A DNA stretch of 64,000 nt from positions 1 to 64,000 of the forward strand of contig CP016836.1 of assembly GCA_002240395.1 (NCBI GenBank), read 5' to 3'. Of this stretch, positions 1 to 9,467 are shown piece by piece (position 1 is the stretch's first letter; each line of letters begins with the position of its first letter). The position numbers were made by a program, and so were the translations under genes. Origin of the DNA: Xanthomonas citri pv. mangiferaeindicae. Lineage in GTDB: Bacteria; Pseudomonadota; Gammaproteobacteria; Xanthomonadales; Xanthomonadaceae. Under the pieces are notes generated by a model. That model was not told the origin of the DNA, made no database searches, and saw only the letters and a program-made list of their open reading frames with translations.

Positions 1-531
1 CCTCCAGATCCGCCAGGGTGCCGCCTCGACGTGGCAGGGCCAACGGCTCGGTTACGTCGGCGCCGACGGACGCGGCGGCGCCCTGCTTGATGTCTGGAGC
101 GAGGCCGAGCCGGCCTGGTCGGTGCACACCGCCTGCAGCCAGATGCAATCCTGCCCGCCGGCGGCCGATTCCTGCGGGTGTCGGAGATCCGTCACGGCGA
201 ACCCGGCGGCTGGATCGCCCTGTCGCCGGCGAGCGACACAGGTGCAATCGCACCCGTGCCACCCGAGCACGCGGTCCTGCCGCTGCATGGCAGCCTGGAC
301 ATCGGATCGACCCGCCTGGAACTGGTAGCTCCCCCGGAGGCGAAGATCGCCCATGTCCGGCGCTGGCCCAAGCTGCAACCGCTGGCGAGGACGCCGGCCG
401 ACCAGATCGAGGCCCTCGAACTGCGCGCCGGCGATACGCTGACCGTCGGCAACCGCACCTTGCGTGTGGAACGTATCCAGTCCGACGCCGGCGAGATCGG
501 CGCGTTCGTGGCGTTCTCGATCTCGCCTTAG
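1..531 (+). pseudogene. 3' part of an unrecognised gene, frameshifted
   Basis: The gene enters the window from the left and ends at the stop at 529-531. From about position 100 to the end, frame 1 encodes a plausible protein with a beta-rich C-terminus (GDTLTVGNRTLRVERIQ). The first ~110 bases read better in frame 2 (QGQRLGYVGADGRGG then LLDVWSEAE), so one base appears lost or gained near 100-150. I do not recognise the family. It converges on the UvrA-like gene that ends about 45 bases downstream. The frameshift matches the cluster of similar breaks in the next 5 kb and may be a sequencing error. Confidence 0.4.
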
Positions 532-575
532 TTGCGCGCGGCTCGGGCGTCTGCACGTCAGACTGACGGCGTACG

Positions 576-3077
576 ACCTCACCATCCCCTCGCGCAGGAA
601 CGGCGCGGTCCGGCTGTTGCGATGCTTGGCGACGGCCGCCGGCGTCCCGGCCACGACCACATGGCCCCGCCGCGCCCGCACCCGGCCCCATATCGACGAC
701 CCAGTCGCTGGCAGCCGCCACGCGCATGTCGTGCTCGACGACGATCACCGTGTTGCCCGCGTCGACCAGCCCGTGCAGTTGCGTCATCAAGGTGTCGACA
801 TCGCTCGGGTGCAGGCCGGTCGTCGGCTCGTCGAGCACATAGACGGTGCCGCGCCGCTGCGCGCGTTGCAGCTCGCTGGCCAGCTTGATGCGCTGGGCCT
901 CGCCGCCCGACAGCTCGGTCGCCGGCTGACCCAGCCGCAGATTACCCCAGACCAACTTCGAGCAGCACCTGCAGCGGTCGCGCGATCGCGGCGTCGTCCT
1001 CGAAGAACGCCGCGGCTTCGGCGACAGTCATGCCAGTACGTCGCGATGGTCTTGCCGCGCAGCGTGATCGTCAGCGTCTTCGCATCGAAGCGGCTGCCGT
1101 GGCAGGTCGGCATGGGCGCGTAGACGCTGGCATGAACAGCAGCTCCACGCTGACGAAGCCCTCGCCCTCGCAGGTCGCGCAAGCGCCCCTTGGCGACGTT
1201 GAAGGAGAAATGCCCGGCATCGAACCGGCGACGGCGTGCAGCCGGCGTGTCGGCGAAGCGCTTGCGCACGTGGTCGAACAGGCCGGTGTAGGTCGCCAGG
1301 TTCGAGCGCGGCGTGCGCCCGATCGGCTTTCTGGTCCACGCGCACAAGCCGGCGCACCGCGTCGAGTCCGCCGACGATACGGCCCTCGACGGCGTCTCGA
1401 CGCCGCGTTCGAGCGGATCGAGCGGCGCCTCGTCGGCATCGGCGGCCTGGCCCAGGTGCGCGCCGAGCAATTCGACCAGCGCCTGGCTCACCAGCGACGA
1501 CTTGCCCGAGCCGCTGACGCCGGTCACCGTCGTGAACACGCCAGCGGCAGGTCGACATCGAGTCCGCGCACGTTGTTGCGCACGATGTCGCGCAGTTGCA
1601 GCCAGCCGGCCGGCGCGCGCAGGCGGCTGGCCGCGGGGGCGTGCCCGGCGAACAGATAGCGCCGCGTCGACGAGGCCTCGACGTCCGCCAGGCCTGCCGG
1701 CGGTCCGCTGTAGAGCACCCGGCCGCCCTGCTCGCCGCGGCCGGCCCACGTCGACGATCCAGTCGGCATGGCGGATCACATCGATCTCGTGCTCGACCAC
1801 GAACAGCGAATTGCCGGCGCTTTTGAGCTGGTCGAGCGCGCGCAGCAGCGCCTGCGCATCGGCCGGATGCAGGCCGGCCGAGGCTCATCCATCACGTAGA
1901 CCACGCCGAACAGCTGCGAGCGATCTGCGTGCCCAGGCGCAAGCGCTGCAACTCACCCGGCGACAGCGTCGGTGTGCTGCGCGCGAGCGTCAGATAGCCC
2001 AGCCCCAGGTCCTGCAGCACCGCAATGCGGGCAGCAGGTCCTGTGCGATGCGCTGCGCGGCCAGCGCCTGCTCCGGATGCGCGCGGCATGGGTCTCGCCG
2101 GCCGCGGCCGGGCCAGCAGGCCGGCGAGTTCGTCGAGCGGGCGCTGCGAGAATGCGGCGATATCGAGCCCGGCGAAGGTCACCGACAGCGCCTCGCGGCG
2201 CAGTCGCTTGCCGTCGCACTCCGGGCAGTCGGCGCCGATCAGGTACTGCGCCGCGCGCTTCTTCTGTTGCGGCTCTGGGTGTTGGCAAAGGTGTGCAGCA
2301 CGTGTCGCCGCGCACTGGTGAAGGTGCCCATGTAGCTGGCTCCATCTTTTTCTTCAGCGCACGCTGCACCTCGTCCAGGCCGAAGCCGGCATACACCGGC
2401 ACCACCGGCTGCTCGTCGTGAAACAGAATCCAGTCGCGGGTCTTCTTCGGCAGCTTCGACCACGGGACGTCGACGTCGATGCCGAGTGTGGTCAGGATGT
2501 CGCGCTGGTTCTGACCGTGCCAGGCGCCCGGCCACGCCGCGACCGCACGCTCGCGGATCGTCAGGCTGCGATCGGGCACCATCGACGCCTCGGTCGCGTC
2601 GTAGATCCGGCCCAGCCCGTGACAGGTCGGGCAGGCGCCGGCCGGCGTATTGGCGAGAACCCGTCGGCGTAGATGATCGATTGCCCCGGTGGGTAGTCGC
2701 CGGCGCGCGAGTACAGCATGCGCAGCGAGTTGGAGATCGTCGTCAGGCTGCCCACCGACGAGCGCGCGGTCGGCGTGCCGCGCGCCTGTTGCAGCGCCAC
2801 CGCCGCGGCAGGCCCTCGATCGCATCGACCTGCGGCACGCCGCCTGGTCGATCAACCGGCGCGCATAGGGCGAAATCGAATCGAGATAACGGCGCTGCGC
2901 CTCGGCAAACAGCGTGCCGAAGGCCAGCGACGACTTGCCCGAGCCGACACACCGGTGAACACCACCAGCGCATCGCGCGGATGTCGACATCGATGTCCTT
3001 GAGGTTTGCTCGCGCGCGCCACGCACGCGCACGCAGTGCGCGGGACCGGGCGGCATCGACGACGGCGACTTGGGCAT
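576..3077 (-). pseudogene. UvrA-like ABC ATPase (UvrA2 type), multiple frameshifts
   Basis: The pieces together describe a twin-cassette UvrA-family ATPase. The N-terminal P-loop (GSGKSSLAFGTLFAEAQRRY, near 2880-2940), a zinc-finger-type CPTCHGLGRIYD, a first signature TLSPGELQRLRLG (~1935-1980), and a second signature ELSGGEAQRIKLASEL followed by a VLDEPTTGLHPSD Walker B (~815-920) occur in order. Total span is about 834 codons, shorter than housekeeping UvrA (~940) and like the UvrA2/DrrC paralogues linked to DNA repair or drug tolerance. The pieces sit in all three frames. At 2940-3020 three breaks can each be repaired by restoring one base, two of them clearly within G or C runs. Start ATG at 3077 fits; the stop is uncertain (TGA near 576 in a shifted frame). 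Confidence 0.7.
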
Positions 3078-3155
3078 GGGCGGCCTGACAAGCGGAAGCG
3101 GCCGGCATTATCGGCCCGCGCCGTGTCGGCCGCGTGCGGTCGCGTCTTTGCCCCC

Positions 3156-4288
3156 TCAGGCCTGCTGCGGGCGCCGACGCGCGGCGCCGGCGCGCGGCGC
3201 GCCGGCTCGGGAAGGCATGCCGCACGATCCGCCAGGTCACCTGGCCGAACTGCCGCAGCAGCGATCCGGTGTTGTAAGGCTGGCCGTAGCGCGCACAAAT
3301 CTCGCGCACCTCGACCGCCATTGCGCCATAGCGGTGCGCCGGCACGTCGGGATAAAAGTGATGCTCGATCTGGTGGCTCAGGTTGCCGGTCAGCAGGTGC
3401 ATCAGCCGGCCACCGCCGATGTTCGACGAGCCGCGCAACTGGCGCAGGTACCAGTGGCCGCGGGTCTCCTGGCGCAGGCAGTCCTTCGGGAACACCTCGG
3501 CATCGGCGGTGAAGTGGCCGCAGAAGATCACCACGAACGTCCAGATGTTGCGCAGGCCGTTGGCGACCAGGTTGCCCAGCAGCACCGGCAGGAAGAACGG
3601 CCCGGCCAGCGCCGGGAACAGCACGTAGTCCTTGAGCAACTGCCGGCCCATCTTGCGGCCAACCGGCGCGAAATCGCGCGCGAGCTTGCCCTTGGGCATC
3701 TTGCCAGCGAACCAGCGACCGACCTTCAGTTCCTGGATCGCCACACCCCACTGGAAGTACAGCGCGAACACCGGCGCGATCAGCGGCTGCAGCAGGTAGA
3801 ACGGCTTCCAGCGCTGCTCGGGAAAGATCCGCAGCAGGCCGTAACCGATGTCGTCGTCCATGCCGCGCACATTGGTGTACGTGTGATGGCGGTAGTTGTG
3901 CGAATGCCGCCAGTTGTCGCCGGTCGCGACGATGTCCCACTCGTACCGCTGGCCCTCGAGCTGCGGATCGCCCATGAAGTCGTACTGGCCGTGCATCACG
4001 TTGTGCCCGACCTCCATGTTCTCCAGGATCTTGGCCAGCGCCAGCAACAGCACGCCCAGCGCCACGCCGCCCACAGCACCCACGCACGAACGCGCCGGCG
4101 ACCGCACCGAGCATCAACAGCGCGCGACCGGCCAGGCCCGTCCAGCGCACCGCAGCAACGATCCGACGGATGTAGTCGGCATCGACCTTGCCCACCTGCG
4201 CCATCGTGCGCGTGTGCAGCGCATCGAGTTCGGCGCCGAAGGCTTCGAGTTCCTGCGCGCCCAATCGGCGGGCGGTGGTCTTGGACAT
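3156..4288 (-). pseudogene. desB: Membrane fatty acid (acyl-CoA) desaturase, DesB-like, frameshifted
   Basis: Diiron membrane desaturase that would introduce a double bond into acyl chains. The three histidine boxes are intact: HNVMHGQYDF, HNYRHHTYTN and HQIEHHFYPD, with long hydrophobic stretches between them. The start ATG at 4288 (MSKTTARRLG) is in a different frame from the catalytic body, so there is a shift near 4080-4100. The tail after WRIVRHAF reads through, and a stop at 3156-3158 becomes available only after a second shift. It lies just downstream of a ferredoxin-reductase gene and a divergent FabR/DesT-type repressor, the arrangement known as desT-desC-desB in Pseudomonas. Probably intact in the organism. 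Confidence 0.75.
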
Positions 4289-4307
4289 CAGGGAGCTCCG
4301 CAAATTT

Positions 4308-5410
4308 CTACAGATCGAGAACGAGATCGGTGACCGCGCTGCTGACACACAGCTTCAGCGCAGCCGAGGGCTCGCCGTGGACGTGACCGGTGCGCAGGTC
4401 GCGCGCAGCGCCTGCGGCCTTACCGCAGGCGCAGGTGTTGCAGATGCCCATGCGGCAGCCCGACCGGGCTTGAGCCCCTCGGCTTCGAGGCGGCAAGCAG
4501 GTTGGTGCCGCGCGGCAGTACAAGCGCGCGTCCGCTGCGCGCCAACTGCACCGACACCGTGCCGGCATCGTCGACCGCGGGCTTGCGGCGGTGTAAAGGC
4601 TTCGCTACGCAACAGCGGCACGCGCCCGTCGAGCAGCGTCTGCGCGGTGGCGACAAAGCCGCCGGGCCCGCAGGCATAGACCTGGCGCTGCGCAAGATCG
4701 GGCACCAGCGTGTCCAACAACGCAGCATCGATGCGGCCCGCCGTTTCGTCGTCGGCCGCTGGCACTTCGCCCGTCAGGAGGAAGCGCACGTCGAATCCGG
4801 CATGGCGTGCGGCCAAGGTCCTGAGTTCCGCGACGAAAACAGGCCTGCGCGCGATGACGCACCCAGTACAACAGCGTGACCGGCACCGGCATGTCCTGCG
4901 CGGCGAGTTGCCGGATCAGCGCCATCATCGGCGTGATCCCGCTGCCGGCCGCCAGCAGCAGCCAACTGCCCTGCGGCACCTCGGACAGCACCAGGTCGCC
5001 GAAGCCCGGACCAATATCGAACACGTCGCCACGCCGTGCGCGCTCGAGCAGATGCCCGCTGACGCGGCCGCCCTCGACCTGCTTGACCGTGATCGTCAGC
5101 CGGCCATCGGCCGCGACCGGCGCATCGAGGCTGTAGCTGCGCGTGATGCGCACGCCGTCGATCTCGACGCCGAGATTCACGTGCTGGCCCGGCTGCGCCC
5201 CGTCCAGTGGCGATTGGGCTGCAAGGTCAGCGTGACCGCTCCGTCGGCGGCCGGCACCCGGCCGACGACCCGTGCAAGCGGCCGCTCCCAGGTCCACGTG
5301 GGATGCAGCCGGCGGGCCCAAAAGTCGAACACCGGGGGTGCGACGAAGGGCGCGGCAAGCCGACGAAGCGGGCTGCGCGGGCGGGAGACAAGCGGGGAGA
5401 CGGCGGACAT
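4308..5410 (-). pseudogene. desC: Ferredoxin reductase (FAD/NAD plus 2Fe-2S), DesC-like, frameshifted
   Basis: Electron-transfer partner for the adjacent desaturase. In order from the ATG at 5410 I see an N-terminal region, the flavin-binding RSYSLDAP, the NAD-site GSGITPMMALIRQ, the YACGPGGFV motif, and a C-terminal plant-type 2Fe-2S domain (CRMGICNTCACGK). These lie in four successive frame segments with breaks near 5200, 4860 and 4520, ending at the stop at 4308. Family proteins are about 360 residues, matching the 367 codons here. Only 19 bases separate it from the desaturase start, so the two are co-transcribed. Single-base losses in G/C runs explain the breaks better than decay. Confidence 0.72.
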
Positions 5411-5460
5411 GGCGCGACTGTACAGGCATCCGCACAGGCGTGTATACAGTTGTGCATTAA
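5411..5460. promoter_or_regulatory. Shared regulatory region of desC-desB and the divergent repressor
   Basis: This short intergenic stretch is more AT-rich than its flanks. It holds an imperfect inverted repeat at 5417-5450 (left arm ACTGTACAGGC; right arm, read on the other strand, ACTGTATACACGCC). On the minus strand a TATACA at 5443-5448 could be the -10 of desC. A FabR/DesT-type repressor encoded next door would be expected to bind here. The operator assignment is inference from position and symmetry only. Confidence 0.4.
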
Positions 5461-5544
5461 TTGTTCAGCGCGCCGTCTCCCGCGGTCAGGCGGACGTTCC
5501 GGCTGCACTGTTATGCTGGTCGCCCGCTTCACCTGGCTTCCCCT

Positions 5545-6216
5545 TTGACCGTCACCGCTCCCGCGCCCGCCGGCGATCCCGCCGCTCAGGACGGTCAACC
5601 CGGCCGCAAGCCGACCATCGTCCGCGATGACCTGATCGCCGCAACGCTGCGCCTGATCGGTCCGCACCGCAGCGTTTCGACGCTGAGCCTGCGCGAAGTC
5701 GCGCGCGAAGCCGGCATCGCCCCGAATAGCTTCTATCGCCAGTTCCACGACATGGACGAACTGGCCGTCGCGCTGATCGACCAGGCCGGCGAATCCCTGC
5801 GCCGCATCGTCGGCGACGCCCGCAAGCGCGCGGTCTCGGGCCGCAGCATCGTCCGCGGTTCGCTGGAGGCGTTCATGGAACGCCTGCGCGCAGACGACAA
5901 ACTGCTGCATGTGTTGCTGCGCGAAGGCACTGTGGGCTCGGACGCGTTCAAGCGCGCGGTGGATCGGCAATTGCATTTCTTCGAGGACGAACTGCGCGCC
6001 GATCTGGTGCGCATCGCCGCCGCGCAAGGCGCGGCCTTCCACGAACCCGCGCTGGTGGCCCGGGCGATCACCCGCCTGGTGTTCGCGCTGGGCGGCACCG
6101 CGCTCGACTCTCCGCCCGAACGCGACGACGCCCTGGTCGACGATCTCGCGAAGATGATCCGCATGCTGCTGCGTGGCGCCGCCGCCGTCGGCGCCGATCG
6201 CGCGCACCGCGGCTAG
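5545..6216 (+). CDS. TetR-family repressor, FabR/DesT type
   Basis: Transcription factor with an N-terminal TetR helix-turn-helix (TLSLREVAREAGIAPNSFYRQF) and an all-helical ligand domain. The sequence strongly resembles the FabR/DesT group, which senses the acyl-CoA pool and represses unsaturated fatty acid genes. It is divergent from the reductase-desaturase pair, consistent with local control. No good ATG exists: a TTG at 5545 gives a length (223 aa) like family members, and an upstream in-frame TTG at 5461 is the alternative. The frame is intact, in contrast to the genes to its left. Confidence 0.85.
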   Translation: MTVTAPAPAGDPAAQDGQPGRKPTIVRDDLIAATLRLIGPHRSVSTLSLREVAREAGIAPNSFYRQFHDMDELAVALIDQAGESLRRIVGDARKRAVSGRSIVRGSLEAFMERLRADDKLLHVLLREGTVGSDAFKRAVDRQLHFFEDELRADLVRIAAAQGAAFHEPALVARAITRLVFALGGTALDSPPERDDALVDDLAKMIRMLLRGAAAVGADRAHRG

Positions 6217-6257
6217 CGCGCGCGCAGAGCCCTGCCCCACCCGCCGCAAGCGCGGTG

Positions 6258-6331
6258 ACCTCCCCCGCAGGCGGGGGAGGTGATCTGCGCGCGGCGGTGT
6301 TTTTGCTCCTTCCCCCGCTTGCGGGGGAAGG
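6258..6331. repeat. REP-like palindrome pair
   Basis: Two GC-rich palindromes: 6258-6281 (ACCTCCCCCGC, AG, GCGGGGGAGGT) and 6308-6331 (CCTTCCCCCGC, TT, GCGGGGGAAGG). They are followed by the TTGGGATGGGG tail seen at other copies. The same element recurs near 12.3, 38.2, 40.85 and 45.45 kb. It sits between the repressor and the XdhC-like gene. Confidence 0.8.
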
Positions 6332-6472
6332 TTGGGATGGGGCCGCCTTGCCCGAAGCGCTCAACCAGCCACCCGCACCACCTACAACCCTCCTTCACAC
6401 CCGCTGATAGACGCTGGCTGCTCCTTCGCTTCTGTCCGGTATCACGCTCCGCTGCCGGCGCTCCCGATCCCG

Positions 6473-7518
6473 ATGGCCGCAGTCGCTCCCCTGCTCCGCA
6501 CGTCGCCGATGCCGACCGTACCGGCATCGACGCCACGTCCGCAGGCGCCGCCCTCCCGCTTTGCGGACGGCGACCCCGGCGCGGTGCTGCGGGCAGCGCG
6601 CGATGCGCTGGCGGCAGGGACGCGCCCGGTGCTGGCGATCGTTGTCGAGACCGAGGGCTCGACCTATGCCGCGCCTGGCACGCTCGCGCTGTTCGGCGAG
6701 GCTCTGCAGCACGGCTGGATCAGCGGCGGGTGTCTGGAACCCGAGATCGCGCGCTTGGCGATGGAGGCCGCGGACGGCAAACGCATCGGCTGGCTGGAGA
6801 TCGACACCACCGACGATGGTGCGCTGTTCCTGGGCTCGGCCGTGGGCTGTCGCGGCCGCCAGCTGATCGCCTTGTTGCCGCTCGCTGCGCTAGACGACAT
6901 CGACACCGCAGTGCAGGCCTGGCTCGCCGAACACCAGGACCTGACGATCACGCTCGATCGCGAAGGCGCCATCGACTGGCGCATCGGCGCACGCCGATGG
7001 CATTGGCGCCTGCCCAGCGGGCCGGTGCCGCCCTCCGAAGTGGACCTCTGGCCAATCAGCGTGCGACGCATGCCGTTCGCGCTCGTACTCGGCACCGGGC
7101 CGGAAACGCCGGTACTCGTGCCCATGCTGCGCACGCTGGGCTGGCGTGTGGTCATCGCCGAGGCCCGCCCCGCCTGGCGCGCCCGCGTCGCGCCGGACAT
7201 CGACGTGATCGAGGTCCCCCCACCGCCGCGATCACCGCCCACGCCGATGCCGACGTCGCGCTGGTCATGCACCACGGCTTCGAGGCCGACCGCGATGCAC
7301 TCGAAGCACTGGCGGCCTCACACATTCCCTTCATCGGCCTGCTCGGGCCCGAGCGTCGGCGTCGCGACCTGTTCAAGTTGCTGCGCGCTCAAGATCGCGA
7401 CGCGCTCGCCGAGCGCCTGCAGTCGCCGGTCGGTGTTCCCGGCTGCGGCCGCGGCGCGGCGGCGATTGCGTTGAGCATCGCCACGCAACTGCAGCTCTGG
7501 CGCGGCGCACACGCGTAG
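6473..7518 (+). pseudogene. XdhC-family molybdenum cofactor insertion chaperone (PaoD-like), one frameshift
   Basis: XdhC/PaoD proteins bind and sulfurate molybdenum cofactor and insert it into xanthine-dehydrogenase-family enzymes. The N-terminal domain shows VLAIVVETEGSTYAAPG and ISGGCLEPEI; the Rossmann-like C-terminal half shows VLGTGPET, VALVMHHGFEAD and the conserved end ERLQSPVG. The protein is continuous except for one break at 7217-7222, a run of six C. Adding one C joins the two frames exactly. Start uncertain: ATG at 6473 or 6509. It precedes the paoABC-like genes by 340 bases, whereas in E. coli paoD follows them. Probably functional. Confidence 0.75.
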
Positions 7519-7857
7519 GCGCCCACAATTGCATGTCACGGTCGCGGTCTACACGCGCCGAATCAACGCCCGCGAGCATGCAGGCCCCTGTGCAGCTGAG
7601 ATCGGTGGCGGTCGCGACCGGTGGCCCCCCACCGCCAGCACGCCGCAAGTCCGCAGATCGCATCTGCTTGCGGCGAATGAATAGGCATGCCGCGCACGCC
7701 GATCAACAACCCGCTGCATTCTTGATCCCCTCGACACGCCACGACCGGCACGCTCGCTGTGCATCTCGTTCACGTGCGCACGCCGCGCGCGCATCTTCCG
7801 CCCCACACCAATCCCCGCCAGCCCGTGCCCCCGGTCGCCAGCCAGAAGGATTCCGCC
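7519..7857. other. Intergenic region upstream of the aldehyde oxidoreductase operon
   Basis: There is no convincing gene in these 339 bases. A 62-codon minus-strand frame at 7563-7751 has no recognisable features. The promoter of the downstream operon must lie here, but I cannot place it. A good ribosome-binding site (AGAAGGA) sits just before 7858. Confidence 0.5.
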
Positions 7858-8511
7858 ATGTCCCCGCTCTCCCGCCGCGAGCTGCTCAAAGCAGGCGCGG
7901 CCTCGGCCGGCGCTGTCGCCGCGCCCGGCATCGCCCAGGCCGCCACCGCCTCCGTGACCGCCGCGCCGCCCCGCCCACCCGTCATGCAGCGCGTCACGCT
8001 CGAGGTCAACGGCCGACGCATTGAGCGCGAGGTCGACACCCGCACCACACTGCTCGACCTGCTGCGCGAGCACCTGCAGCTCACCGGCACCAAGAAGGGC
8101 TGCGACCACGGCCAGTGCGGCGCGTGTACCGCGATCGTCGATGGCCGCCGCATCAATACCTGCCTGACACTGGCGGTGATGAACACCGGCGCCAAGGTCA
8201 CCACGATCGAAGGCCTCGGCACGCCCGAGCGGCTGCATCCGATGCAGGCCGCCTTCGTCAAGCACGACGGTTACCAATGCGGCTATTGCACGCCTGGGCA
8301 GATCTGCTCGGCGGTGGCGGTGCTCGACGAAGTGCGCGACGGCATTCCGAGCCATGTCACCGGCGACCTCACCGCGCGTCCCGCACTCAACCCCGACGAG
8401 ATCCGCGAGCGCATGAGCGGCAACCTTTGCCGCTGCGGTGCCTACGCCAACATCCTCGACGCGATCGAGGATGTGGCCGGCAGCCGTCGCGCAACGGAGG
8501 CTGGCGCATGA
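7858..8511 (+). CDS. paoA: Aldehyde oxidoreductase 2Fe-2S subunit (PaoA-like), Tat-exported
   Basis: Small electron-transfer subunit of a xanthine-dehydrogenase-family enzyme. A twin-arginine signal (SRRELLKAG, residues 5-13) should export the folded complex to the periplasm. Two 2Fe-2S clusters are supported: C82, C87, C90 and C102 (plant-type) and C141, C144, C191 and C193 (CGYC and CRC). The length of 217 aa is normal. The stop overlaps the next ATG (ATGA at 8508), so the three subunits are translationally coupled. Substrates in the characterised E. coli enzyme are aromatic aldehydes; here the substrate is unknown. Confidence 0.92.
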   Translation: MSPLSRRELLKAGAASAGAVAAPGIAQAATASVTAAPPRPPVMQRVTLEVNGRRIEREVDTRTTLLDLLREHLQLTGTKKGCDHGQCGACTAIVDGRRINTCLTLAVMNTGAKVTTIEGLGTPERLHPMQAAFVKHDGYQCGYCTPGQICSAVAVLDEVRDGIPSHVTGDLTARPALNPDEIRERMSGNLCRCGAYANILDAIEDVAGSRRATEAGA

Positions 8512-9467
8512 AGGCCTTTGACTACACGCGTGCCACCTCCCCGGCCGAGGCCGCGGCAGCCGCTGCCCGCGCGCCGGGCGCGAAGTTCATCGCCGGCGGG
8601 ACCAACCTGCTCGACCTGATGAAGCTCGAGATCGAGACCCCCGCGCAGCTGATCGACGTCAATGGCCTGGCACTGGACACCATCGACGCGACACCCGATG
8701 GCGGCCTGCGCATCGGCGCGCTGGTGCGCAACACCGATCTTGCCGCCGATGCCCGTGTGCGCCGCGACTATCCGGTACTGTCGCGCGCCCTGCTCGCCGG
8801 CGCGTCCGGCCAGTTGCGCAACCGCGCCACCACCGCCGGCAACCTGCTGCAGCGCACACGCTGCCCCTACTTCTACGACACCGCGCAGCCGTGCAACAAG
8901 CGCCTGCCCGGCAGCGGCTGCGGCGCGCTCGACGGCTACAGCCGGCAGCTCGCGGTCATCGGCGGCAGCCGCGCCTGCATCGCGACCCATCCCAGCGACA
9001 TGGCGGTCGCGATGCGCGCACTCGATGCGGCGGTGGAGACCGTCCAGCCCGACGGACGCGAACGTCGCATCGCGCTCGCCGATCTGTATCTCGCACCCGG
9101 CGACACACCGCAGCGCGAGACCGCGCTTGCCCCCGGCGAACTGATCACCGCGGTCGTGCTGCCACCGCCAGTCGGCGGCCGCCAGCTCTACCGCAAGGTC
9201 CGAGACCGCGCCTCGTACGCCTTCGCGCTGGTGTCGGTCGCGGCGATCGTGCACGACGATGGCCGCGGCCGCATCGCCGTGGGCGGCGTCGCGCACACGC
9301 CCTGGCGCAGCGACGCCGCCGATGCCGAACTGTCCAACGGCGCGACCGCCGTCGCTGCGCGCCTGTTCGAGGGCGCCACGCCCACCGACGACAACCGTTT
9401 CAAGCTCACGCTCGCCCAGCGCACGATCGCGGCCGTGCTCGTCGACGCACAGGAGACCCGCGCATGA
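8508..9467 (+). CDS. paoB: Aldehyde oxidoreductase FAD subunit (PaoB-like)
   Basis: FAD-binding middle subunit that passes electrons from the iron-sulfur subunit to the acceptor. FAD motifs AGGTNLLDLM and RNRATTAGNLLQRTRC are clear, and RKVRDRASYAFALVSVA lies in the C-terminal CO dehydrogenase flavoprotein-type domain. Cysteines in RCPYFYDTAQPCNKRLPGSGC match the extra 4Fe-4S cluster described for E. coli PaoB. The start ATG at 8508 overlaps the paoA stop, and the stop TGA overlaps the paoC start. Length is 319 aa. Confidence 0.92.
   Translation: MKAFDYTRATSPAEAAAAAARAPGAKFIAGGTNLLDLMKLEIETPAQLIDVNGLALDTIDATPDGGLRIGALVRNTDLAADARVRRDYPVLSRALLAGASGQLRNRATTAGNLLQRTRCPYFYDTAQPCNKRLPGSGCGALDGYSRQLAVIGGSRACIATHPSDMAVAMRALDAAVETVQPDGRERRIALADLYLAPGDTPQRETALAPGELITAVVLPPPVGGRQLYRKVRDRASYAFALVSVAAIVHDDGRGRIAVGGVAHTPWRSDAADAELSNGATAVAARLFEGATPTDDNRFKLTLAQRTIAAVLVDAQETRA

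Noticed and set aside
3070..4386. A 438-codon plus-strand frame across the desaturase region
   Set aside because: The opposite strand carries all three desaturase histidine boxes; the plus frame is a shadow.
6258..6331. Palindromes read as a CRISPR array or a rho-independent terminator
   Set aside because: There are no spacers of regular length and the arms vary; the elements recur in the same form at four other loci, which fits REP sequences better.
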